From Nonlabens sp. (GTDB taxonomy: Bacteria; Bacteroidota; Bacteroidia; Flavobacteriales; Flavobacteriaceae): a DNA stretch of 7,818 nt. Numbering within the stretch: the first letter of the stretch is position 1; each line of letters starts with the position of its first letter. This document shows positions 1 through 5,519 of the stretch, piece after piece. The position numbers and the translations under genes are program-made. The stretch is taken from NCBI GenBank assembly GCA_023301395.1, contig JALZUY010000160.1, positions 1 to 7,818 on the forward strand, written 5' to 3'. A model generated the notes under the pieces. The model did no database searches. It was not told where the DNA came from and saw nothing but the letters and a program-made list of their open reading frames with translations.

Positions 1-295
1 TATAAGCTCTTATTTCAACATCTTTCATTGCTTTTTTAAGCGCTTTTTGAGTGTCCTCATCAAGTGTGTAAGCTTCATAACGTGATGTGAACCAATTATC
101 AAAAGGAGCTTGCATAAAAGCCTCTTTAGTTTGTATTCCAGAAAGATTCCCGTCTACTAAAACGGGTGTTTTAGGTGGAGTAGGAGTTGCTGGAACTTCT
201 GTGGTTGTAGTTGTTGTGGTCGTAGTGGTTGTCTTTTTTTGCGATCCGCAAGAGGCCATTACGATAACGGTTAATAGGAGTAGTATCTTTTTCAT
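1..295 (-). CDS. Lipoprotein with poly-threonine linker, probably thioredoxin-like (3' end cut by window edge)
   Basis: The frame starts at ATG 293-295 and is still open at base 1, giving about 98 residues. Residues 1-16 form a lipoprotein signal peptide: two lysines, a hydrophobic stretch, then M-A-S-C with the lipidated cysteine at 16, followed by G-S-Q-K-K. Residues 22-32 are eleven threonines in a row, then a Pro/Thr-rich linker (to about residue 45), then a soluble domain beginning around V-L-V-D-G. The visible domain part (A-P-F-D-N-W-F, then K-D-V-E-I-R-A-Y) resembles the N-terminus of flavobacterial periplasmic thioredoxin-family proteins. In those, a G-T-W-C type active site would come next, but that part lies outside the window, so the function is inferred from memory of the family. 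The start lies 4 bases after the gpmI stop, so it is probably co-transcribed and translationally coupled to gpmI. The lipoprotein call is firm; the thioredoxin call is moderate. Confidence 0.75.
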   Translation of the reverse strand, partial: MKKILLLLTVIVMASCGSQKKTTTTTTTTTTTEVPATPTPPKTPVLVDGNLSGIQTKEAFMQAPFDNWFTSRYEAYTLDEDTQKALKKAMKDVEIRAY

Positions 296-299
296 AGGG

Positions 300-1814
300 T
301 TAAATTAATGAATTTTGAGTCATATCTGCAGGTTGTTTAACACCTATTAACTTTAGTATAGTAGGAGCAAGGTCACCTAAGATTCCATCTTTTACTTTTT
401 TTAAATCCTTGTCGACTAAAATAATAGGTACAGGATTAGTAGTATGAGCCGTGTTTACTGAGCCGTCTGGATTGAGCATGACCTCACAATTTCCATGGTC
501 AGCAATAACAAGAATAGTGTAATCTTGATCTATAGCTGCTGTAATAACATCATGTGCAGCTTGATCTACAGCTTCACAAGCTTTAACAGCCGCTTCCATA
601 GAACCAGTATGGCCTACCATGTCAGGATTTGCAAAGTTGAGACATATAAAATCAGCGCTTTGTTTGTTGATTTCTGGAATAATACTACCCGATACGCAAT
701 CTATAGACATCTCAGGCTGTAAATCGTAGGTAGCAACTTTAGGAGAGTTACATATAATGCGTTCTTCTCCTTTAAAAGGAGTTTCTTGTCCGCCATTAAA
801 AAAGAACGTTACATGTGGATATTTCTCCGTTTCGGCAATACGTATTTGAGTTTTCCCAGCTTCAGAAAGTACTTGACCTAGTGTGTTTTTTAAGTTGTCT
901 TTCTCAAAGATGACTTTGACATTTTTATAACTATCGTCATATTTAGTCATCGTTACATAATACAAATCGAGAGCTTGAGTGTTTTGTTCGTTAAAATCTT
1001 GTTGAGATAACATTTGAGTTAATTCACGGCCACGATCTGTACGGTAATTAAAGAAAATGATCACATCACCATCATCAATAGTTGCAACAGGTTCTGTGCC
1101 ATTGAGAACTACGATAGGTTCTATAAATTCATCTGTAATTCCTTGATTGTATGACTCTTGAACAGATTTAGTAGCGTCATGTGATGGTTGTCCTAATCCA
1201 TGTACTATCACGTCATATGCTTTTTTAACGCGTTCCCAGCGCTGGTCTCTATCCATCGCAAAATAGCGTCCAGTTACAGTTGCTAGTTGTGCATTTGTTC
1301 CAGCAATATGTTGTTCTAGATCAGTGATATGTCCAGCTCCTGATTTAGGATCTACATCACGACCATCCGTAAAAGCGTGAATAAACACCTCTTCTATTTC
1401 GTGATTTTCTGCTACATCTAGTAATGATTTAAGATGTTCAATATGAGCGTGTACACCACCATCAGATAATAATCCTAGAAAATGTACTTTTTTAGAATTC
1501 GCTTTCGCGAAAGCGAGTGCATTCACCAGCACTTGTTCCTCTTTAAGCGTATCGTCTTTAATAGCTTTATTGATTTTGGCAAGGTCTTGATACACGATTC
1601 TTCCAGCTCCAAGGTTCATATGACCTACCTCGCTGTTTCCCATTTGACCATCTGGCAACCCTACATGTTCACCATCAGTGCGCAATATGGCATGCGGATA
1701 GTTGTCATAAAGACTGTCTATAAATGGAGTTTGAGCTTGTGCAATGGCACTTACTTTAGGATCTTGTGTGATTCCCCAGCCGTCGAGAATCATGAGTATG
1801 GTTTTCTTATTCAA
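300..1814 (-). CDS. gpmI: 2,3-bisphosphoglycerate-independent phosphoglycerate mutase
   Basis: This enzyme interconverts 3- and 2-phosphoglycerate in glycolysis and gluconeogenesis in the cytoplasm, using two Mn ions and a phosphoserine intermediate. The length, 504 aa, is normal for the family. The alkaline-phosphatase-like metal site is complete: D11 in I-L-D-G-W-G, catalytic S61 in G-N-S-E-V-G-H, N-P-D-M-V-G-H near 396-402, D439-H440 in A-D-H-G-N-C-E, and H457 in A-H-T-T-N-P-V-P. Substrate-binding motifs D-G-G-V-H-A-H (118-124) and D-G-R-D (150-153) are also present. The start codon is TTG (bases 1812-1814); there is no in-frame ATG between it and the upstream stop. The first internal ATG (residue 8) would remove the first core strand, so TTG is preferred. 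Residues 101-106 (A-F-A-K-A-N) are encoded by the 18-base palindrome described separately. A lipoprotein gene follows after 4 bases. Confidence 0.97.
   Translation of the reverse strand: MNKKTILMILDGWGITQDPKVSAIAQAQTPFIDSLYDNYPHAILRTDGEHVGLPDGQMGNSEVGHMNLGAGRIVYQDLAKINKAIKDDTLKEEQVLVNALAFAKANSKKVHFLGLLSDGGVHAHIEHLKSLLDVAENHEIEEVFIHAFTDGRDVDPKSGAGHITDLEQHIAGTNAQLATVTGRYFAMDRDQRWERVKKAYDVIVHGLGQPSHDATKSVQESYNQGITDEFIEPIVVLNGTEPVATIDDGDVIIFFNYRTDRGRELTQMLSQQDFNEQNTQALDLYYVTMTKYDDSYKNVKVIFEKDNLKNTLGQVLSEAGKTQIRIAETEKYPHVTFFFNGGQETPFKGEERIICNSPKVATYDLQPEMSIDCVSGSIIPEINKQSADFICLNFANPDMVGHTGSMEAAVKACEAVDQAAHDVITAAIDQDYTILVIADHGNCEVMLNPDGSVNTAHTTNPVPIILVDKDLKKVKDGILGDLAPTILKLIGVKQPADMTQNSLI
1499..1516. 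repeat. 18-bp perfect palindrome inside gpmI, copy 1
   Basis: TCGCTTTCGCGAAAGCGA equals its own reverse complement. With two flanking bases (1497-1498) it is identical over 20 bases to the copy at 6381-6400 in the aldehyde dehydrogenase gene. In gpmI it encodes A-F-A-K-A-N, residues 101-106. This segment lies just before the conserved K-K-V-H-F-L-G strand, where the family usually has a variable Ala/Lys-rich helix. The GC content is well above that of the surrounding sequence. Confidence 0.9.
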
Positions 1815-1877
1815 TGTAATTAGTTTGAGAGCTAAAGTTAATAAAAGCTGTCTTTAAGAATGGTGATTTAAGGATAA

Positions 1878-1889
1878 GATTGCGCAATC
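1878..1889. other. 12-bp palindrome in the 90-bp gap upstream of gpmI
   Basis: GATTGCGCAATC is a perfect 12-base palindrome lying 64 bases upstream of the gpmI start and 16 bases past the end of the secreted-protein gene. There is no T tract after it on the minus strand, so it does not look like an intrinsic terminator. It could be an operator half-pair or chance. I could not find a convincing flavobacterial promoter pair (TTG, then TAnnTTTG) in this gap. Confidence 0.3.
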
Positions 1890-1904
1890 GGTTTCGGTGC
1901 GGTA

Positions 1905-3161
1905 TTATCTAGAAATTTTAGAATCGTCGTAATAAGTGATAGAACGATTCCATTTAAAAGTAGGGATATCATTTACAGATTTGATTTGCTCTGTCCAGTT
2001 TCCATATGAGTCATATGAGTATTCAATAGTAATTATAGTCTCTAGAGGTACTCGATTTGAAAGGTCGTACTGGAATGATTTGATCTCTATAATATGTCCA
2101 CGATTGTTATAGGTGAAATTATATTGTTCTAATAAGGTGTTATACAAATTACTATAAGAGGTGAATTCTATAATTCTACCATTATCATCTTTTATAACCG
2201 AATCTGTAAAGGTTTTTTGCTCCTCTAAAGTAGTTGTTTTAGTATTCTTATGGTCTTCAAGAGTTGTTTGGTTAGAAAGTTTTTTCTTGAATTCATATTC
2301 AAATAATGAAACTGGTAGGTTGAACCAATATTCATTTTTACTCATTAGTTGATTTTGGTCCCTATAAATAACTCTTTTAGAGCGTGGTCTTTTATATAGA
2401 CTACCTTTAGGAATGGTACTGTATTCAATAGAAGTTATACTTCCCTCTGCATGTTGCGTTTGCTTTTCAACAAGAAATGGGTACCTTTTTTTATTTAGAA
2501 AAAGAAAAGTTAACGCGATAGAATCTCCATCATACTCTCTATCATCAGACCATAGCCATTGTCCATCTTTAAAATGTTTTATTAAAGAAGGTCTGTCATT
2601 TGAATCATATTCATAATAGAATTTACGCATTTGGAAGAAATCGTCTTGATTCATTTCAAAGGCCACATCATTTGAGTCTGTGTATTCAAAATAGGATTTA
2701 CGATTATAATCATTACTGAATCTCAAGAAGGGTTTTATTTTATGATCACTCGTTTCAATAGTGTGTTTGAAAGGAACATTTTTCACTTCATAAAATTGGA
2801 GAACATCTTTTTCATAATAAACAAAATTCTCTTTGAATTTATATTCCAGTACATGGTCGTACCATTCTCTATGGATTATAGATTTGTTACGATCATAAGT
2901 AGTTATCGATTGTCTGTAAGGACTATTTGCGGTAAGAAGCCATTGTTTTTGAAAAAGGCTGTCTACACGTGAATAAGAAACTGAATGATGGTAATCATTG
3001 TTATGAAATCGTTGCCAAGAATGAAGCAAATTCTTATTTATTGCCGTGACAGAATCTCTAATCGTTTTTACTTTTCCTTGAGGTATCTCTATAGGTAAAC
3101 TTTGTCCATAGACAGCAGTACTCAACAGAATAATAGAAATGATGCAAAGAAAATTCTTCAT
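1905..3161 (-). CDS. Secreted protein with weak YD/RHS-like beta-strand repeats, function unknown
   Basis: The protein has 418 residues. It begins with a typical signal peptide (M-K-N-F-L, hydrophobic core, probable cleavage after V-Y-G at 19), so it is exported to the periplasm or surface. There is no lipobox cysteine at the cleavage site. The rest is rich in Tyr, Asp, Asn, Ser and Lys and contains spaced strand-turn motifs such as Y-Y-E-Y-D-S-N-D-R, Y-N-F-T-Y-N-N-R-G-H-I-I-E and Y-S-Y-D-S-Y-G-N-W-T-E. These resemble YD/RHS-type repeats found in many Bacteroidota exported proteins, but they are weak and irregular. I do not recognise a specific family or catalytic motif. No C-terminal T9SS sorting domain is evident. 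It is separated by about 90 bases from each neighbour, so it may be its own transcription unit. Confidence 0.8.
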   Translation of the reverse strand: MKNFLCIISIILLSTAVYGQSLPIEIPQGKVKTIRDSVTAINKNLLHSWQRFHNNDYHHSVSYSRVDSLFQKQWLLTANSPYRQSITTYDRNKSIIHREWYDHVLEYKFKENFVYYEKDVLQFYEVKNVPFKHTIETSDHKIKPFLRFSNDYNRKSYFEYTDSNDVAFEMNQDDFFQMRKFYYEYDSNDRPSLIKHFKDGQWLWSDDREYDGDSIALTFLFLNKKRYPFLVEKQTQHAEGSITSIEYSTIPKGSLYKRPRSKRVIYRDQNQLMSKNEYWFNLPVSLFEYEFKKKLSNQTTLEDHKNTKTTTLEEQKTFTDSVIKDDNGRIIEFTSYSNLYNTLLEQYNFTYNNRGHIIEIKSFQYDLSNRVPLETIITIEYSYDSYGNWTEQIKSVNDIPTFKWNRSITYYDDSKISR

Positions 3162-3245
3162 AGTTTTGGGGAACTACTAATTAGAAATTATGTCAATTTA
3201 TGGACAGGCTGATTAATTCACGTAATAAAAATGTAAATATATTAA

Positions 3246-3257
3246 ATAACTAGTTAT
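3246..3257. other. 12-bp AT-rich palindrome at the end of the flavoprotein gene
   Basis: ATAACTAGTTAT is a perfect palindrome whose last base overlaps the TGA stop of the HI0933-type gene (3257-3259). It has no GC-rich stem, so a terminator role is weak. The rest of the 95-base gap up to the secreted-protein start (3162-3256) is AT-rich, and I see no other clear structure in it. Confidence 0.25.
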
Positions 3258-4459
3258 CAGTTATTAATAGATTGAGCAATGATCCATCCACCAGTCCACG
3301 CATTTTGAAAATTGAAACCACCAGTGATGGCGTCTATGTCGAGTACTTCTCCAGCTAGGTACAAGTTTTCTTGCTTCTTAGAACTGAATGATTTAAAGTT
3401 GATTTCTTTTAAGTCTACGCCGCCAGCAGTTACAAACTCTTCTTTAAAGGTGCTTTTTCCATTTATGGTAAAAATACTTGCTGTAAGAACCGTGGCTAGA
3501 TTTTGTAAATCATTATTAGAACAGTCTGCCCAGTTTTTTTCTGTGAGGTTAATTCCTGCGACTAAAAATTTCCATAACCTTTTAGGAACATCAAATAACC
3601 ATTCATTACCTACCTGCCTTTTACTAGAACGTTGCGCAACGAGCGTCTCAAAACATTCTTGAGTAGAAATGTGATTCAACCAGTTTATAACTACATCAAA
3701 CTTATAATCTGATTCATTCAATTCTCGTGCGCCCCAAGCGCTCATCTTTAAAATCGCCGGACCAGAAAAGCCCCAGTGTGTTATTAATAAAGGTCCTTGA
3801 GATTCTAACTTTAATTGCGGTATTTCTATAGTTGCTTCAAGTGCAATACCAGCAAGCTCTGTAATTTTCTTGTCTACTATATTAAAGGTAAATAAAGAAG
3901 GGACAGCTCTTACAATAGAATGACCTACAATACGCATCATTTCCCAAACCTTAGGACTGCTACCAGCAGTAACCACCAGGTTTTTACAAATGAATTGTTG
4001 CTCTTTAGTATTTACTAACCAGTCTTCTTCTTTTCTAATAGAAGTTACATTATGACTGGTAAGGATATCTATATGATGTTTAAGTGTGAGTTCTAAGAAA
4101 CAGTTGATAATGGTTTGCGATGAATCTGTAGTAGGGAACATGCGTCCATCATCTTCAATTTTCAACGCCACGCCACGCTCCTCAAACCAGCCTATAGTAT
4201 CACCAGTCATAAAACTATGGAATGGACCTAATAGTTCTTTCTCACCACGCGGATAATTCAAAGACAATTCCTTAGGCATAAACTCTGCATGCGTGACATT
4301 ACAGCGTCCACCACCAGAAATACGTACTTTATTCAGAACGTCTTTCCCGCGTTCAAGGATTACGATTCTAGCATCAGGTAATCGCTCCGCAAGGTTGATT
4401 GCTGTAAAAAAACCTGCAGCGCCGCCGCCTATGATGATGGTGTGGTAGTTCCTATTCAT
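3257..4459 (-). CDS. HI0933/BaiN-family FAD-dependent oxidoreductase
   Basis: This is a 400-residue flavoprotein of the HI0933-like family (often annotated aminoacetone oxidase family or NAD(P)/FAD-dependent oxidoreductase), normal length for the family. What is visible: the FAD-binding dinucleotide motif G-G-G-A-A-G at 11-16 with the ribose-binding acidic residue E36; the family signature S-G-G-G-R-C-N-V-T at 48-56; and the C-terminal FAD signature G-E-V-L-D-I-D-A-I-T-G-G-F-N at 370-383 followed by a W-T-G-G-W helix. The physiological substrate of most members is unknown, so I name the family only. The ATG (4457-4459) lies inside the last codons of the upstream transposase gene (8-base overlap), which suggests translational coupling to it or a transposase insertion right at this start. 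Confidence 0.93.
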   Translation of the reverse strand: MNRNYHTIIIGGGAAGFFTAINLAERLPDARIVILERGKDVLNKVRISGGGRCNVTHAEFMPKELSLNYPRGEKELLGPFHSFMTGDTIGWFEERGVALKIEDDGRMFPTTDSSQTIINCFLELTLKHHIDILTSHNVTSIRKEEDWLVNTKEQQFICKNLVVTAGSSPKVWEMMRIVGHSIVRAVPSLFTFNIVDKKITELAGIALEATIEIPQLKLESQGPLLITHWGFSGPAILKMSAWGARELNESDYKFDVVINWLNHISTQECFETLVAQRSSKRQVGNEWLFDVPKRLWKFLVAGINLTEKNWADCSNNDLQNLATVLTASIFTINGKSTFKEEFVTAGGVDLKEINFKSFSSKKQENLYLAGEVLDIDAITGGFNFQNAWTGGWIIAQSINN

Positions 4460-5009
4460 TGAATGAAGGAATAAAACTGGTGTTTAATAGATATGACTTA
4501 TGAGTAGCGATGAAATTCTCTTTGTTTTCAAATAGCTCTAAAACAAATTCTCTCTCGATCATTGTAGAAACATTATCCAAAACTTCATTATATGATGACC
4601 AAGGATATTCAATTAAGTCATCCCTAAATCCATCTTTCACAGGATTACTATGAACGTACAATATTACATTTTTTAAATATTCTTCCGTAGTTATCAATTT
4701 ACGTTTAAATGGTTTTTTGAATAAACTACCAGAACGATTGTAAGTTTTATTAAAGGCCTTGGCATAACCTATAAACAAATTTGCAAATGCTCTAGATATT
4801 TTCTGATTCTCGACATCTTTAGTTTTTATGACCAAATGGAAATGATTTTTCATCAAACAATAAGCGATTATTTCACAAACTGGTGATAAGTGCTTCTCTA
4901 GTTTATCTAAAAAGAACGGATAATTACGGTTTTCTTTAAAAATATCAATCATGCCATTAGCTTGATTAAAGATGTGGTAATATCTGTCGCTTTCTATTCT
5001 ATCGTACAT
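4452..5009 (-). CDS. REP-associated tyrosine transposase (RAYT, Y1/HUH family)
   Basis: The protein has 185 residues. Domain order matches the Y1 transposase (IS200-like) fold of RAYT enzymes, which nick and rejoin single-stranded REP hairpins. A central M-K-N-H-F-H-L-V-I-K carries the metal-binding pair H56/H58. The helix I-G-Y-A-K-A-F-N-K-T-Y-N-R-S-G-S-L-F holds the probable nucleophile Y82 (Y90 is the alternative). The typical C-terminal motif H-S-N-P-V-K-D-G, followed by Y-P-W-S-S-Y, is present near 121-142. No TnpB partner or IS200 ends are present, consistent with a single-copy, domesticated RAYT. The start ATG (5007-5009) gives the family-like N-terminus R-Y-Y-H-I-F-N-Q. Upstream, from 32 bases before the start, lies a long array of paired hairpins that are its likely substrates. 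The last 8 bases overlap the start of the flavoprotein gene; the tail after about residue 150 is not conserved family sequence as far as I recognise. Confidence 0.92.
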   Translation of the reverse strand: MYDRIESDRYYHIFNQANGMIDIFKENRNYPFFLDKLEKHLSPVCEIIAYCLMKNHFHLVIKTKDVENQKISRAFANLFIGYAKAFNKTYNRSGSLFKKPFKRKLITTEEYLKNVILYVHSNPVKDGFRDDLIEYPWSSYNEVLDNVSTMIEREFVLELFENKENFIATHKSYLLNTSFIPSFNE

Positions 5010-5040
5010 GATTGCAATTTAAATAGAATTACTTTTAACC

Positions 5041-5071
5041 AAACATGCCAAGACGAAAACTTGGCATGTTT
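5041..5071. repeat. REP-like hairpin A1
   Basis: Perfect 12-bp stem (5041-5052 with 5060-5071) and a 7-base loop ACGAAAA. It is the copy nearest to the transposase start, 32 bases from the ATG. Unlike A2 it has lost the outer GGT that would pair with ACC, and pairs TTT with AAA instead. Confidence 0.85.
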
Positions 5072-5107
5072 TTCACGAGAGGTTTTGTTTTCTGAGAATG
5101 GCTTTTG

Positions 5108-5150
5108 AGATTTGACATGCCAACTATTTTTGTTGGCATGGTCTAAATCT
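5108..5150. repeat. REP-like hairpin B1
   Basis: The 5' arm AGATTTGACATGCCAAC (5108-5124) pairs with 5132-5150 over 17 bp. Two single unpaired bases, at 5140 and 5144 in the right arm, flank the GTC segment. The loop is TATTTTT. Confidence 0.85.
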
Positions 5151-5181
5151 GTACGGTGTTGATTTTTAAAGTTTACGTTTA

Positions 5182-5217
5182 ACCAAACATGCCAAGACAA
5201 AAACTTGGCATGTTGGT
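5182..5217. repeat. REP-like hairpin A2
   Basis: Stem AACATGCCAAG (5186-5196) with 5204-5214 is perfect, and ACC (5182-5184) pairs with GGT (5215-5217) around one bulged A (5185). The loop is ACAAAAA. This is the best-preserved A copy. Confidence 0.85.
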
Positions 5218-5251
5218 CACGAGAGTTTTTATTTTCTAGTAATATCTTTTC

Positions 5252-5294
5252 AGATTTGACATGCCAACTATGCGTGTTGGCATTGTCTAAATCT
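5252..5294. repeat. REP-like hairpin B2
   Basis: AGATTTGACATGCCAAC (5252-5268) pairs with 5276-5294 with the same two unpaired positions as B1 (5284 and 5288). The loop is TATGCGT, different from B1 although the arms are the same length and sequence, so the stem rather than the loop is conserved. Confidence 0.85.
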
Positions 5295-5328
5295 ATAGGA
5301 TGTATTTTACAGGTTTTACGTTCAACAA

Positions 5329-5360
5329 AACATGCCAAGACAAAAACTTGTCGTGTTGGT
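5329..5360. repeat. REP-like hairpin A3 (partly decayed)
   Basis: The left arm AACATGCCAAG (5329-5339) is intact and the loop ACAAAAA is unchanged, but the right arm reads CTTGTCGTGTT (5347-5357) with two mismatches. The outer ACC has also become ACA. Confidence 0.75.
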
Positions 5361-5393
5361 CGCTAGCATTTTTAGTTCTTCAATTCTATTTCG

Positions 5394-5435
5394 GATTTGA
5401 CATGCCAACTATTAGTGTTGGTATTGTCTAAATCT
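5394..5435. repeat. REP-like hairpin B3 (slightly decayed)
   Basis: GATTTGACATGCCAAC (5394-5409) pairs with 5417-5434; one G-C pair is now a G-T wobble (5422), and the outermost A of the left arm is G. The loop is TATTAGT and both unpaired positions (5425, 5429) are kept. Confidence 0.8.
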
Positions 5436-5464
5436 ATACGGGAAGTTTTATAGATTTTACGTTT

Positions 5465-5502
5465 AACCAAACATGTTAGACAAAAACCAGGGATGTTGGT
5501 CA
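5465..5502. repeat. Remnant of hairpin A4 (strongly decayed)
   Basis: The outer parts AACCAAACATG and ATGTTGGTCA and the loop GACAAAAAC are recognisable, but the inner arms that should read CCAAG and CTTGGC are lost or altered. This is the array copy farthest from the transposase and closest to the HEAT gene stop, 18 bases away. Confidence 0.65.
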
Positions 5503-5519
5503 ATGAACTGGAACATTTG

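Larger units (their letters stand above)
5037..5502. repeat. BIME-like tandem array: three 141-144 bp units plus a partial fourth, each with two hairpins
   Basis: This fills the 510-base gap between the HEAT gene and the transposase. Aligned units start at 5037, 5181, 5324 and 5465, i.e. lengths 144, 143, 141 and a remnant of about 38. Each unit holds hairpin A (arms AACATGCCAAG and CTTGGCATGTT, 7-base loop), a conserved spacer with CACGAGAG and T-rich tracts, and hairpin B (arms AGATTTGACATGCCAAC and its bulged complement, 7-base loop), then a spacer ending near TTTACGTTTAACC. Both hairpins share the core ATGCCAA/TTGGCAT. The unpaired base lies in the 3' arm of B on the plus strand and in the 3' arm of A on the minus strand, so A and B look like one element type in opposite orientations, as in BIMEs. 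Its position beside a RAYT gene makes a REP identity likely. Confidence 0.88.

Noticed and set aside
87..308. Plus-strand frame with a run of valines
   Set aside because: It is the antisense shadow of the poly-threonine linker of the lipoprotein gene.
1499..1516. Palindrome as a ParB (parS) or Noc binding site
   Set aside because: The TTTC/GAAA half sites look similar, but the spacing is 2 bases instead of 4, and the copies lie within ordinary genes without a par locus in view.
3312..3662. 116-codon plus-strand frame opposite the flavoprotein gene
   Set aside because: It is antisense to conserved FAD-binding sequence, with no independent coding signals.
5041..5217. Hairpins A as intrinsic terminators
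   Set aside because: On the minus (transcribed) strand the stems are not followed by a T tract at the expected place, and both strands of the array carry repeated stems with conserved bulges. This fits REPs better, though partial attenuation is possible.
4994..5338. 114-codon minus-strand open frame with repeated S-W-H-V peptides
   Set aside because: It is a translation of the hairpin array (unit length divisible by three), overlaps the transposase start and resembles no protein. It is kept only as a low-interest finding.
5037..5502. Possible CRISPR array
   Set aside because: The period is 141-144 bases, the whole unit including the 'spacers' is repeated, and no cas gene is present. The structure is tandem paired hairpins.
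4452..5502. Complete IS200/IS605 insertion sequence
   Set aside because: No TnpB and no element ends or target motif flank the gene, and it overlaps the next gene. The protein is of the REP-associated type, and the hairpins form a tandem array on one side only.
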